Part shown: one piece after another, positions 43,249-52,683 of the stretch
Layout: each line of letters starts with the position of its first letter
Position numbering within the stretch: the stretch's first letter is position 1
DNA from: Chryseobacterium shigense
Lineage (GTDB): Bacteria; Bacteroidota; Bacteroidia; Flavobacteriales; Weeksellaceae
NCBI RefSeq assembly: GCF_900156575.1
Contig: NZ_FTNY01000007.1
Span: 124,001 to 188,000, forward strand
Direction of reading: 5' to 3'
DNA: 64,000 nt
Notes under the pieces: model-generated
Seen by the model: the letters and a program-made list of their open reading frames with translations, nothing else
The model's database searches: none
What the model was told of the DNA's origin: nothing
Position numbers and translations under genes: made by a program

Positions 43249-43256
43249 TAAATTTG
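43249..43256 (+). promoter_or_regulatory. -7 promoter box for the T9SS cargo gene
   Basis: TAAATTTG, 21 bases before the start codon at 43278. Confidence 0.5.
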
Positions 43257-43277
43257 TCTCAAGAAAATAAGTAATCA

Positions 43278-44576
43278 ATGAAGAAATTATCTACTCTATC
43301 TGCTGTTGTATTCTACATGATGATGAATGCGCAGTATTGTACTCCGTCATTTCAATATGGAGCCGACAGTAATATGATCACCAATGTAAGTTTTGGCACT
43401 ATCAATAATACGTCATCTTCTCAATCCGGAAGTACACAAGTATACGAAAATTTCACTACGATGTCTACGGACCTTCAGGCTGGCAACAGTTACCAGATTT
43501 CTGTAAAAGGTCCCTCCAGTACTTTTCCCAGTGATGTGGTAGTTTTTATTGATTTTAATAAAAACGGAAATTTTGATGATGCGGGAGAAAGCTTCAATAT
43601 TGGAAGGCTGGGAGCCGCTAACCCTTTCAATGCAATGACGATTACCGGGACGATAGCAGTTCCTTCCCATGCAGCATCCGGTGTCACAAGAATGAGAGTA
43701 CTCAAAAATACCAATACGGCTGCTTATTCCGATCCCAATGCTGCCAATTCTATCCATACAGCTTGTGATAATGGTTTAAGAGCAGGACAGGCAGAAGATT
43801 ATACCGTTAATATTGCTGGCAACAATGTAGTTTTCCCCTCACCTTATTGCGGAGCGGAAAATGTGAATACACTGACTGTCAGTGAAATAACAAAGGTAGA
43901 ATTTGCAGGAATTTCAAGAGAAAGTATTATCGACGGAAACTCAGACGTGATCGAGAATTTTACAAGTACTGTTTTCAATGTCAGCAGAGGAACTTCTTAT
44001 CCGATAACTATTACAGGAGGAACTCAGGGGCAAACCACGGTCTCTGCTTATGCTTACATAGATCTTAATCATAATAATGTATTTGATGCCAATGAAGTAT
44101 TTAATTTAGGCTATCTGGATAATTCAGACCCTATTCCGGGCAGACAGTCCGGATTAACCTCCGGAACGATTGATATTCCTGCCGATGCTACGCTTGGAGA
44201 GACCCGTTTCAGAATTGTCAAAGCTTATGAATCCAGCTCATGGATGGGAACTCTCGAAAATCGTCCATGTCCTTCAGGATGGTTCATTGGACAGGTTGAA
44301 GATTATACTTTAAAGGTAAAAGCTTCAAATCTGGCGACATCGGAAGTGGTAAAAAGATCTTCTTCCAGAATATACCCTAATCCTACATCAGATTCTGTAT
44401 ATGTGAAGACGGATGCTGGATTGGAAAAATATGAGATTTATAATTTGACGGGACAAAAACTTGCAGAAGGAACGTCGGATGTTATCAATATGGAAAGTCT
44501 TACGTCCGGAACTTACCTGATTAAGATTCACACCAGAGATCAAAAAAGTACCACTGAAAAGGTCATCAAAAAATAA
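43278..44576 (+). CDS. Secreted GEVED-domain protein with T9SS type A sorting tail
   Basis: A 432-residue exported protein. After a signal peptide (MKKLSTLSAVVFYMMMNAQ), two GEVED domains are visible: FIDFNKNGNFDDAGESFNIG...AGQAEDYTVNI and YIDLNHNNVFDANEVFNLG...GQVEDYTLKV. The last ~70 residues (IYPNPTSDSVYVKTDAGLEKYEIYNLTGQKL ... GTYLIKI) are a type A sorting domain, cleaved on secretion across the outer membrane by the type IX system. No protease or other enzyme domain is attached, so it may be an adhesin or binding protein. Confidence 0.93.
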   Translation: MKKLSTLSAVVFYMMMNAQYCTPSFQYGADSNMITNVSFGTINNTSSSQSGSTQVYENFTTMSTDLQAGNSYQISVKGPSSTFPSDVVVFIDFNKNGNFDDAGESFNIGRLGAANPFNAMTITGTIAVPSHAASGVTRMRVLKNTNTAAYSDPNAANSIHTACDNGLRAGQAEDYTVNIAGNNVVFPSPYCGAENVNTLTVSEITKVEFAGISRESIIDGNSDVIENFTSTVFNVSRGTSYPITITGGTQGQTTVSAYAYIDLNHNNVFDANEVFNLGYLDNSDPIPGRQSGLTSGTIDIPADATLGETRFRIVKAYESSSWMGTLENRPCPSGWFIGQVEDYTLKVKASNLATSEVVKRSSSRIYPNPTSDSVYVKTDAGLEKYEIYNLTGQKLAEGTSDVINMESLTSGTYLIKIHTRDQKSTTEKVIKK

Positions 44577-44620
44577 GAACACTTATCTAATCATATCCAT
44601 ATCAATTTTTGTTTTTTTAG

Positions 44621-44652
44621 ACCGGCAGATCCTATCTGTCGGTTTTCTTTTT
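44621..44652 (+). terminator. Terminator after the T9SS cargo gene
   Basis: ACCGGCAGAT pairs with ATCTGTCGGT with one G-T wobble and is followed by T's. Confidence 0.8.
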
Positions 44653-44668
44653 TGAAAGGAAAATACTT

Positions 44669-47600
44669 TTATGATGGTTTGGATTCCAATAATCCCAGTA
44701 AATCATGCTTTGAAAGCTTCTGAATGCCGGTTCCATCCGTCTGGAGCAGATTTTGAGCCAATTCGTTTTTCTTTTTCTGAAGACTTAAAATCTTTTCTTC
44801 CACAGTATTCGAACAGATCAGCCGGACAGCAATCACATTTTTAGTTTGTCCGATCCGGTAGCTTCGGTCAATGGCCTGATTTTCCGCGGCAGGATTCCAC
44901 CATGGATCCACCAGATAAATGTAGTCAGCCTGCGTCAGATTGAGTCCTACACCGCCCGCTTTTAAACTGATCAGAAATACTCGGACCTCTTCATTTTCCT
45001 GAAAATTATTAACGACTTTACCTCTGTTTTTAGTCTGTCCGGTAAGGTATTCAAAAGGAATTTTTTTACGTTCAAGTTCAGCTTTAAGTAAGTCCAGCAT
45101 CTCTACAAATTGGGAGAAGACCAGGATTTTATGATCTTTAGACTTACTTTGAATCTGTTCCATCAGTATTTCTATTTTCACGGCATGCTCATTGGAGTAT
45201 CCTTCTTTTAAAAGGACCGGAGAATTGCAGATCTGTCTGAGCCGGGTAAGACCTGTGAGGACGTGCATACTGTTTTTGTTCAGGTCATCGTCATCATTGG
45301 CCGCAATGAATTCACGCAGTTCCTTTTCATAAGCATCATAAATTTTACGTTGTTCCGCATCCATTTCGCAATAGATCACCATCTCTGTTTTGTCAGGAAG
45401 CTCTTTGGCCACCTGCTTCTTGGTTCTGCGGAGAATAAAAGGCTTTATTTTCTGCTGGAGTTCCTGAGCCCGTTTACCATATTCAAATTTATCAATAGGG
45501 ACGGCGTAAATGTCTTTAAAATACTGTTTGCTCCCCAAAAGCCCGGGACACGCAAAAGAAAGCTGACTGTAAAGATCAAACGTATTATTTTCAATAGGAG
45601 TTCCGGTAAGAACGATCCTATTTCTCGACTGTAAAAGGCGAGCAGCTTTATATCTTTCCGAATTAGGATTTTTTATTGTTTGTGACTCATCCAGAAAGAC
45701 ATAATTGAAACGGAAGTTTTTCAGAAAACCAATATCCGAAAGAAGCATTCCATAGCTGGTAAGCACCACTTCATACTCAGACATATGCTCTGAAGCTTTC
45801 AACCGGTCTGCTCCATAATGTGTCATTACCTTAATGGAAGGCGCAAATCTGGCAATTTCTTCCTGCCAGTTGAAGAGAAGGGAAGTAGGAACCACCACAA
45901 GATGGGTCGTAGGTCCCCGTTTTTCCCTCTGAGACAGAATAAAGGCAATGATCTGAAGCGTTTTTCCAAGTCCCATATCATCGGCCAGGCAGCCCCCGAA
46001 ATTGAAACCGTCTAAAAAGTCCAGCCAGTTCAGTCCGTCATGCTGATAATCCCTCAATACTGCATTTAATCCGGTGGGAATATTGATTTGAGGAATATCT
46101 TTAACCGATGAAAACTGAATGGAGTAGGAAGAAAGTTCTTCCTGCATTTCTTCACTTAAAACTTCTTTTTCAAATAAAGTGGACACTTCAGTAAAATTGA
46201 TCTTCGGGATTTTAAGATCTTCAGCATCAATTTCTCCGATCCTGAAAAACTCATTCATTTTGTCGATCCATTCTTCCGGAAGAAAGCCAAGAGTGCCGTC
46301 GTCCAGTTGGACAAATTTACTCCTGTTGCGGATAGCCCGGTGAAGCTGTTTCAAAGCAGCATCTTTCTGCCCGAAACTCACCTTTAGTTTAGCATTGAAC
46401 CAGTCTAGTCCGCTGGTAATCTGAATATCGATCTTGGCTCGGTATCCATTGAGCTTATTGTTTTTCAGTTCATTGAATCCCAGAATGATAACCCCTTCAT
46501 TTCTCCACAGTTCAAAAGCTTGAAGAAACCAATCTTCATCCAGAAATTTATCTTTGTGAAGATAAAAATAATCATAGCCATCCATCTGTGCCTCAAAGTC
46601 AGGGTGCTGCTTCATGATGAGAGATGTAAAGCGCGCCTCCTCAGCATCACTTCTGTCAATTTTAAACACATTTCCATTCTGATCTGTACCGAAAAGCTGC
46701 TTTCTGGAGTAGACAGGAACCTCCGCCTGTCCATACTTCATCACCGGAGTGATGGCAATATAATTCCCTTGCTGCCGAAGGTAAATGATCCTTTCATTCC
46801 TGTGTGTTTTTTCTTCAAGCTGTACCGGAGTTCCAGGTTGGATATAGCTGTAATTAATTTGAATACGCTGCTCAAGTGAAGCTAAAATATTCTGCATAAA
46901 TGCTTCATATTTTGAGGAATGAACAAGCAGGATTTCATTATTGGCTTTGAAAAATTTAATGACCCTCAGCATATCAGGATCATCTGCAAAACTGAAGGTA
47001 TTCCGGCTGTAGATAAAGTACTCATTCCTGATGACGATATTTTTAAAAGGAATAGCTCTATCATTGAACTCAAGTTCACCCGTTATTTCGTAAAAAGGAT
47101 TTTTTTTAAATACGGAAAGCCGTATTTCAGCCTGTAAAATTTCAAGATCTACAGGGACAAGAGATTTCGCCGAAACGGTTTCTGATAATTCCCGGTCATG
47201 GTAGTATGTTTCCAGACCGAGAGGATTCTGTACGATCTGCTTCAGAGCCTCAAGTTCTGCTGCATTGTACTCTTCATTATAATTATTTTGAAAAGCAGAA
47301 ACAGCTGTATAGAATTTAATCTGCTTTGGCTCCTCGGCTTTCCAGATCAGCTGCATGGCATCAACTGGATTGACCGGATTCTTGATCTTTCCGGCTTGCG
47401 TGGCATCAGCTTCCATCAGTGAAAAGTTCAGATGGCTGTAATACCGGTGCCTTCCGATAACCAGTATTTTTCTTTTTCCGGTTTCCAGTAGCGCTAGTTC
47501 TTCAATCGCTGAAGAGCGCTGGGGAAGAAGTTGCTGTTTTAAAACTTCCTCATCTATAGGCAGCATTTCCTTGATCTTAGGACGTACCTCAACCTGGCCA

Positions 47601-48013
47601 TCAGTGTATTCGAGGTCGAAATACTGATCGAGATCCGGCTCATTTTCCAAGCCATAACTTTTAGCTTTGGCAATAAAAAGCTTTTTGCGAAGAAACGGAT
47701 CAAAAAAAGTTCTGAAATTTTTATTTTCCAGAATACAGTGGATAATTTCTGTCTGATGATCACAAAGCTGGTCTTTGGGACTGCTGCAGCTGCAGGTACT
47801 TACTATAGAACTGCCTATCTGGCTTACTGAAACATCTGGAAAATCCTTTAATGGAGATGTTTTGGTGAAAACTGCATTGTTGTTTTCAATGGCAGTAGGA
47901 TATATTTCATGAAAATCTCTGATCTCCAGAAATGCACTCCCTGAGGTGTGTTTTAAAAGATCATAAACAGAAAGCGTAGTGATGCTTTTATTTTCCAGAA
48001 TATATGCCGCCAT
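44669..48013 (-). CDS. SNF2-family helicase with N-terminal SWIM zinc finger
   Basis: An 1114-residue ATP-dependent DNA translocase. A SWIM finger (CxC...CxH; Cys74, Cys76, Cys84, His86) lies near the N-terminus, followed by a long SNF2-associated region. Helicase motifs begin about residue 660: Walker A DDMGLGKTLQ, the DESQTIKNP (DExx) box, LTGTPIENN and the C-terminal FSQFVEMLDL, LISLKAGGVGLNLTQAD and DRSYRIGQTKNV. The family remodels nucleoprotein complexes; specific target is unknown. Single gene, divergent from KAS III over 240 bp. Confidence 0.93.
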   Translation of the reverse strand: MAAYILENKSITTLSVYDLLKHTSGSAFLEIRDFHEIYPTAIENNNAVFTKTSPLKDFPDVSVSQIGSSIVSTCSCSSPKDQLCDHQTEIIHCILENKNFRTFFDPFLRKKLFIAKAKSYGLENEPDLDQYFDLEYTDGQVEVRPKIKEMLPIDEEVLKQQLLPQRSSAIEELALLETGKRKILVIGRHRYYSHLNFSLMEADATQAGKIKNPVNPVDAMQLIWKAEEPKQIKFYTAVSAFQNNYNEEYNAAELEALKQIVQNPLGLETYYHDRELSETVSAKSLVPVDLEILQAEIRLSVFKKNPFYEITGELEFNDRAIPFKNIVIRNEYFIYSRNTFSFADDPDMLRVIKFFKANNEILLVHSSKYEAFMQNILASLEQRIQINYSYIQPGTPVQLEEKTHRNERIIYLRQQGNYIAITPVMKYGQAEVPVYSRKQLFGTDQNGNVFKIDRSDAEEARFTSLIMKQHPDFEAQMDGYDYFYLHKDKFLDEDWFLQAFELWRNEGVIILGFNELKNNKLNGYRAKIDIQITSGLDWFNAKLKVSFGQKDAALKQLHRAIRNRSKFVQLDDGTLGFLPEEWIDKMNEFFRIGEIDAEDLKIPKINFTEVSTLFEKEVLSEEMQEELSSYSIQFSSVKDIPQINIPTGLNAVLRDYQHDGLNWLDFLDGFNFGGCLADDMGLGKTLQIIAFILSQREKRGPTTHLVVVPTSLLFNWQEEIARFAPSIKVMTHYGADRLKASEHMSEYEVVLTSYGMLLSDIGFLKNFRFNYVFLDESQTIKNPNSERYKAARLLQSRNRIVLTGTPIENNTFDLYSQLSFACPGLLGSKQYFKDIYAVPIDKFEYGKRAQELQQKIKPFILRRTKKQVAKELPDKTEMVIYCEMDAEQRKIYDAYEKELREFIAANDDDDLNKNSMHVLTGLTRLRQICNSPVLLKEGYSNEHAVKIEILMEQIQSKSKDHKILVFSQFVEMLDLLKAELERKKIPFEYLTGQTKNRGKVVNNFQENEEVRVFLISLKAGGVGLNLTQADYIYLVDPWWNPAAENQAIDRSYRIGQTKNVIAVRLICSNTVEEKILSLQKKKNELAQNLLQTDGTGIQKLSKHDLLGLLESKPS

Positions 48014-48253
48014 AAGCAGGCGAATTTACGAAAAAGCATGACAAAAATCAAAGGGATCCTGAATGAAGTGAAAAACCAATGGTAGAGCGCGTTTCAATAG
48101 ATGTTAAACGCGTATTGTATGCTCTGAATACCAATATAAATATTCAATTCTATTTTATCATACGATTAATAGATATTTTATCGTTATTATTGTACAATAT
48201 TTGAATTCATGAAAAATACGAAATGAATTTAAGAAGATTATAATTTTTTTTTA

Positions 48254-49312
48254 ATGACAAGCAAGATTATAGGCGTCGGCAATTATATTCCGCCGGAAAC
48301 AATTACAAATTTATTTTTTGACCAGCATCATTTTATTAATAAAAACGGAGAGTCATTAAAGGAAGCGAATGATATTATTGCCAGAAAGCTCAAAGAAATT
48401 ACCGGCATCGAAGAAAGAAGGTATGCATCTGGGCACCAGGTCACTTCAGATCTGGGACTGATCGCAGCACAGAGAGCCATAGAAAATTCTAAAATAGATC
48501 CTGAAACACTGGATTATATCATTTTTGCGCACAATTTTGGGGATGTACGTGCGGGTACTATCCAGTCGGATAGTGTTCCAAGTTTAGCCTCAAGAGTAAA
48601 ACATCTTCTAAAGATCAAAAATAATTTCTGTGTGGCCTACGACGTTTTGTTTGGATGTCCCGGATGGATCGAAGGGGTGATACAGGCCAATGCTTTCATC
48701 AGATCAGGTATTGCAAAGCGTTGTCTGGTGATCGGAGCAGAAACACTTTCAAGAGTGGTGGATATCCACGACAGAGACAGTATGATCTATGCCGATGGAG
48801 CAGGAGCTGCAATTCTGGAAGCCAGTGATGACGACAGTGGAATACAGTCCCATTTATCAGCCTCTTACACTTTAAACGAAAAAGATTTCCTGTTTTTTGG
48901 AAAGTCATACAATAACGAAAGCTGTCCTGATACCAAATACATCAAGATGGATGGTCGTAAGATCTATGAATTTGCCCTGGTGAATGTAGCCGATGCAATG
49001 AAGAAATGTATGGATGCCAGCGGATATACGATAGATCAGCTTGACAAAATCATTATCCACCAGGCAAATGAAAAGATGGATGAGGCAATCGTAAAACGCT
49101 TTTATCAGCTGTACGATCTTCCAATGCCGGAAAATATTATGCCGATGGTCATTTCTAAACTAGGAAATAGCAGCGTAGCGACGATTCCTACTTTGCTTAC
49201 GATGATCTTAGACGAAGAGCTGCCTTCTCACGAAATAAAAAAAGGCGATGTTGTTTTATTTGCCTCTGTAGGGGCAGGGATGAATATCAATTCATTTGTT
49301 TATAAATTTTAA
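48254..49312 (+). CDS. 3-oxoacyl-ACP synthase III family protein (FabH-like)
   Basis: A 352-residue thiolase-fold condensing enzyme. The catalytic Cys is in LFGCPGWIEG, the His in IIHQANEKM and the Asn in LGNSSVATIP. It is somewhat diverged from the housekeeping FabH (about 320 residues), and an extra loop follows residue 60. It could start fatty acid chains, or make flexirubin- or beta-lactone-like products; the context (SDR and AraC) does not decide. A terminator separates it from the SDR. Confidence 0.9.
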   Translation: MTSKIIGVGNYIPPETITNLFFDQHHFINKNGESLKEANDIIARKLKEITGIEERRYASGHQVTSDLGLIAAQRAIENSKIDPETLDYIIFAHNFGDVRAGTIQSDSVPSLASRVKHLLKIKNNFCVAYDVLFGCPGWIEGVIQANAFIRSGIAKRCLVIGAETLSRVVDIHDRDSMIYADGAGAAILEASDDDSGIQSHLSASYTLNEKDFLFFGKSYNNESCPDTKYIKMDGRKIYEFALVNVADAMKKCMDASGYTIDQLDKIIIHQANEKMDEAIVKRFYQLYDLPMPENIMPMVISKLGNSSVATIPTLLTMILDEELPSHEIKKGDVVLFASVGAGMNINSFVYKF

Positions 49313-49381
49313 CTTATTATATAAGAAAAGGAGGTTGTGGTCTCAATGATCACATTATCGGTTCTCTTCTATTGAAAAAAG

Positions 49382-49411
49382 GCTCAGATTGTGATGATCT
49401 GAGCTTTTTTT
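49382..49411 (+). terminator. Terminator after the KAS III gene
   Basis: GCTCAGAT pairs with ATCTGAGC and is followed by seven T. Confidence 0.88.
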
Positions 49412-49523
49412 ATTTACATTTTCATGGATTCAAATCCGTTTTGGCTACAGGTTAGTCCAATTTGGCAACTCCAGCCTTTTTTCTAATGCTGACCTTTGTC
49501 CTGTTAATTTAATACAGAACAAA

Positions 49524-50321
49524 ATGAAAACAATTTTTATAACAGGCGCTTCAACAGGACTAGGAAAAGCGACTGCCCAATTATTTCAAAGCAGAGGATG
49601 GAACGTTATTGCAACGATGAGAAATCCCGAAGCAGATACTGAGCTTAACGGTTTAGATAACGTTACCCTGCTTCCATTGGATGTGACCAATCTTGAACAG
49701 ATCAAATCAACCGTTAGCAAAGCCCTTGAGTTAGGGAATATTGATGTTGTTTTCAATAATGCCGGATACGGTCTTATCGGACCTTTGGAAGCATTATCGG
49801 ATGAACAGATCTTAAAGCAGTTGGATACCAATCTTTTAGGGGTAATTCGGGTGACGCAGGCATTCATCCCATATTTCAGAGAGCGAAAAAGCGGAATGTT
49901 TATTTCTACCACTTCTATTGGAGGATTAATCGCCTTTCCGTTAGGTTCTACTTACCACGCTACTAAATGGGCACTGGAAGGCTGGAGCGAAAGTTTAGCC
50001 TATGAATTGAACACATTTGGAATTGACGTTAAAACTGTTTCTCCCGGAGGAATTAAGACAGATTTTGTAAGCCGTTCTTTAGAGGCGGCCACCAGTCCTG
50101 CGTATGAAGAAATGACCAACTCTTTGTTCTCCAAGATGGAAGGAATGATGGAGGCTGCTTCAGAACCGGAACAGATTGCTGAGGTAGTTTATGAAGCTGC
50201 TACAGACGGTAAAAAGCAATTAAGATATGTAGCGGGAGAAGATGCGAAAGCATTGTATGCGCAGCGTATTGAGCTGGGAGATGAGCTTTTCAGAGAACAG
50301 TTTGGAAAACAGTTCATCTAA
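49524..50321 (+). CDS. SDR family oxidoreductase
   Basis: A 265-residue classical short-chain dehydrogenase/reductase. The cofactor motif is TGASTGLGKATA (residues ~6-17), then NNAGYG, catalytic Ser in ISTTSIGG and YHATK (Tyr-x-x-x-Lys). The Arg in ATMRN points to NADP(H). Substrate is unknown. The AraC regulator follows by 78 bp on the same strand and may control it. Confidence 0.92.
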   Translation: MKTIFITGASTGLGKATAQLFQSRGWNVIATMRNPEADTELNGLDNVTLLPLDVTNLEQIKSTVSKALELGNIDVVFNNAGYGLIGPLEALSDEQILKQLDTNLLGVIRVTQAFIPYFRERKSGMFISTTSIGGLIAFPLGSTYHATKWALEGWSESLAYELNTFGIDVKTVSPGGIKTDFVSRSLEAATSPAYEEMTNSLFSKMEGMMEAASEPEQIAEVVYEAATDGKKQLRYVAGEDAKALYAQRIELGDELFREQFGKQFI

Positions 50322-50399
50322 GCTATTGAAATAGGAGGACAGCGTAAGTAGATTTTATTTATGCTGTCTTTTAATCTGAATATTCAATACATTTATATC

Positions 50400-51314
50400 A
50401 TGGAAAAGAAAGATACCACCCCTATGAAAATTTCGTCCATATCGGAACTTCACCATCTGCTGAAGCTCCCTAAGCCGCTTCATCCGCTGGTGAGCCTGGT
50501 AGATAATACCAAAATGACTGTTAATAAAGAACTGCTCAACAGAAGTTTTCATCTCAATTTTTATAAGATTTCCTATAAATTTTCTGAGCATGGAAAAATG
50601 GGCTACGGACAGGGCTATTATGATTTTAATGAAGGAGGAATGATGTTTACATCGCCGGGACAAATTCTTTCTACAGAAGTAGATGCAGAATATTGCGGAT
50701 ACACCCTGCTGGTACATCCCGATTTTATACGGAGTTATCCTTTAGCGAAGAATATTAAGAAATTTGGGTTCTTTTCCTATGATACCAATGAAGCACTGCA
50801 TTTATCTGATCAGGAGAAAACAGTCATCACAGGATTATTGGACAATATCAAAAATGAATTGAATACGGCCATCGATGAGGTGAGCCAGGATGTTATTATT
50901 TCTTATATCGAAGTTTTGCTGAACTATAGCAATCGTTTTTATAAAAGGCAGTTTATCACAAGAAAAGCGGTGAACAGTGATCTGCTGTCTAAAATGGATA
51001 CTGTACTCGAGGACTATTTTAATCAGGAGCAGACCTTAAAAAGTGGTATTCCCACGGTAGAATTTCTCGCTTCTCAACTTCATCTGTCCCCCCATTATCT
51101 AAGTGATATGCTCCGGAATCTTACCGGGCAAAATGCGCAGCAGCACATTCATGAAAAACTTATTGAAAAGGCTAAAGAATATCTCACGTCGACAAATTTT
51201 TCTGTATCTGAAGTGGCTTATGCTTTAGGTTTTGAGCATCCACAGTCTTTTAATAAACTGTTTAAAAAGAAAACGGATGAAACGCCTTTAAGTTACAGGC
51301 AGTTATTTAATTAA
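50400..51314 (+). CDS. AraC family transcriptional regulator
   Basis: A 304-residue regulator with an N-terminal cupin-like sensing domain and a C-terminal double helix-turn-helix (TVEFLASQLHLSPHYLSDMLRNLTGQNAQQHIHEKLIEKAKEYL ... SVSEVAYALGFEHPQSFNKLFKKKTDETPLSYR). The start at 50400 (MEKKDTTPMKISSI) is preferred over 50361, which adds a run of bulky hydrophobic residues. It lies behind the SDR, its likely target. Confidence 0.9.
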   Translation: MEKKDTTPMKISSISELHHLLKLPKPLHPLVSLVDNTKMTVNKELLNRSFHLNFYKISYKFSEHGKMGYGQGYYDFNEGGMMFTSPGQILSTEVDAEYCGYTLLVHPDFIRSYPLAKNIKKFGFFSYDTNEALHLSDQEKTVITGLLDNIKNELNTAIDEVSQDVIISYIEVLLNYSNRFYKRQFITRKAVNSDLLSKMDTVLEDYFNQEQTLKSGIPTVEFLASQLHLSPHYLSDMLRNLTGQNAQQHIHEKLIEKAKEYLTSTNFSVSEVAYALGFEHPQSFNKLFKKKTDETPLSYRQLFN

Positions 51315-51390
51315 TCCTCTGAAATCAGAAGGGTAATGGAATGTAACGATTGCTTTTTTTTGAACTTTAACAATGATCCATGATAGATTG

Positions 51391-51462
51391 TGACCTCACC
51401 AGGGATCGAACCTGGATCTAAAGTTTAGGAAACTTCTATTCTATCCATTGAACTATGAGGCC
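51391..51462 (-). tRNA. tRNA-Arg (anticodon CCT)
   Basis: The minus strand folds into a cloverleaf of 72 bases: acceptor GGCCTCA/TGAGGTC with discriminator A, D arm GTTC/GAAT, anticodon stem GAAGT/ACTTT with loop TTCCTAA (CCT), four-base variable region and T arm CCAGG/CCTGG with TTCGATC. No CCA is encoded. It reads AGG codons. Confidence 0.95.
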
Positions 51463-51562
51463 TTCGAACGGAATAAAAATACTAATTAATTGAAATAAAA
51501 AAAAGACTGAACATTAATCTTTGAGTATGCATTGTTTATTGGTGGAGTGGTAAATAAAAGAA

Positions 51563-51581
51563 TCCGCTCTTTAGGAGCGGA
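51563..51581 (-). terminator. Hairpin, probable minus-strand terminator
   Basis: TCCGCTC pairs with GAGCGGA. On the minus strand the next bases are T-rich (TTCTTTTATTT). It lies between the hydrolase and the tRNA. Confidence 0.5.
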
Positions 51582-51627
51582 CCCAGTAGATAAATACATC
51601 TCATTTTTTTAATTAGACAACAATAAA

Positions 51628-51656
51628 AAGCACAGCCGACAATGCTGTGCTTAAAT
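51628..51656. terminator. Bidirectional terminator-like hairpin
   Basis: AAGCACAGC pairs with GCTGTGCTT across seven bases, with T-rich sequence on the exit side of both strands. Confidence 0.65.
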
Positions 51657-51786
51657 TTTTATTTCAAATTTAATTGCAATTTCAAAGCTGAAAAAAGCAA
51701 AAAATGATTTCATTTCAGTTGTATTACATAGTAAATGTAGTACAATTTTTAATACGAAGTGTAAATTTAATGTTAAAATTCACAAG

Positions 51787-51810
51787 TTATCCACAATTTA
51801 CTGTGGATAA
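51787..51810. promoter_or_regulatory. Convergent pair of perfect DnaA-box sequences
   Basis: TTATCCACA (51787-51795) and its inverse TGTGGATAA (51802-51810) are six bases apart in an A/T-rich gene-free stretch. They match the 9-mer bound by DnaA. They can also fold as a 9-bp hairpin, so a terminator for the minus-strand hydrolase is an alternative. Confidence 0.5.
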
Positions 51811-51825
51811 GTCTGTAAGTTCTTG

Positions 51826-52476
51826 TTATTCAATATATTGTAACACCTTGTTTTTTAATATCTTCTTCTCTTCATTACTGCCTTTATCATCCATATGCCC
51901 GTGGTTGATTTGAGTAGGCTGCACCGTCATATGGTATTTTTTTTGTTCTTCAGATGACGGAAGTACGCCTTCATCAGCAGGATAATCGTTGGAACGAAGA
52001 GTGTATACTTTAGGATGCGAGGTTCTTGGAAGATACATTCTTCGATTATCCAAAGCAATTATCTGATACACAAGAGTTGGGTATTTATTGGCAAACAGAG
52101 CGGTCATGTCTCCACCGTTGGAATGCCCGATCAGTGTCAGGTGTTTATAATCAAGATCTGGTCTGGTCTTTTTAAGCTCATTCAAGACAAATAAAATGTT
52201 CTCTGTTCCACGTTCCCAGAATGGCATCCTTACAATTTGTGGCTTTCCTTCCATCGGAATCAGTTCGTCGGTGGGAAGCTCATGCTGGATACTTACTGTA
52301 AAATATCCTTTTGAAGCGAGCATTTCGGTCAGATAAGAATACACAAGATAATCACCTCCTTTATTGGCTCCGTAGCCATGACTGAAGATGACCACCTTTT
52401 GCCCGGAAATTTTTTGATTGGTTTTCGGACTGTAGAAGGCGACAGGAATTTTACGGTTTCGCTTTTGATGTTTCAT
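51826..52476 (-). CDS. Alpha/beta hydrolase
   Basis: A 216-residue hydrolase. The nucleophile Ser is in LIGHSNGGDM, the acid is probably the Asp in RSNDYPADE and the His in INHGHMDDKG, with the oxyanion region FSHGYGANKGG. It lacks a signal peptide or lipobox although relatives are often exported (the N-terminus is MKHQKRNRKIPVAFY), so the true start may be further upstream or the protein is cytoplasmic. Substrate not known. Confidence 0.82.
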   Translation of the reverse strand: MKHQKRNRKIPVAFYSPKTNQKISGQKVVIFSHGYGANKGGDYLVYSYLTEMLASKGYFTVSIQHELPTDELIPMEGKPQIVRMPFWERGTENILFVLNELKKTRPDLDYKHLTLIGHSNGGDMTALFANKYPTLVYQIIALDNRRMYLPRTSHPKVYTLRSNDYPADEGVLPSSEEQKKYHMTVQPTQINHGHMDDKGSNEEKKILKNKVLQYIE

Positions 52477-52683
52477 AAAAATGGTTATATTTGGCTCATT
52501 AATATCTCTTTATAAATATCATTACTTAATCAGACACGTTTCTAAGTGTTTGAAACCTTAAGGCTCAAATTGTCTGAGCCTCATTCTAGTATTATTTAAC
52601 ATTAACAAAGAAAATTTGGTATCGATGGATAATTGTTCATCCTTGATTATGACCTTATTTCTTTACCAACAAAAGAGATCATT

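Larger units (their letters stand above)
51463..51825. other. 363-bp non-coding region with hairpins and DnaA boxes
   Basis: Between the tRNA and the convergent hydrolase there is no gene. It holds hairpins at 51563-51581, 51628-51652 and 51719-51745, an A/T-rich stretch and two perfect inverted DnaA-type boxes at 51787-51810. Confidence 0.7.

Noticed and set aside
51391..51462. tRNA-Arg as integration site of a mobile element
   Set aside because: No integrase gene and no partial duplicate of the tRNA 3' end was found nearby.
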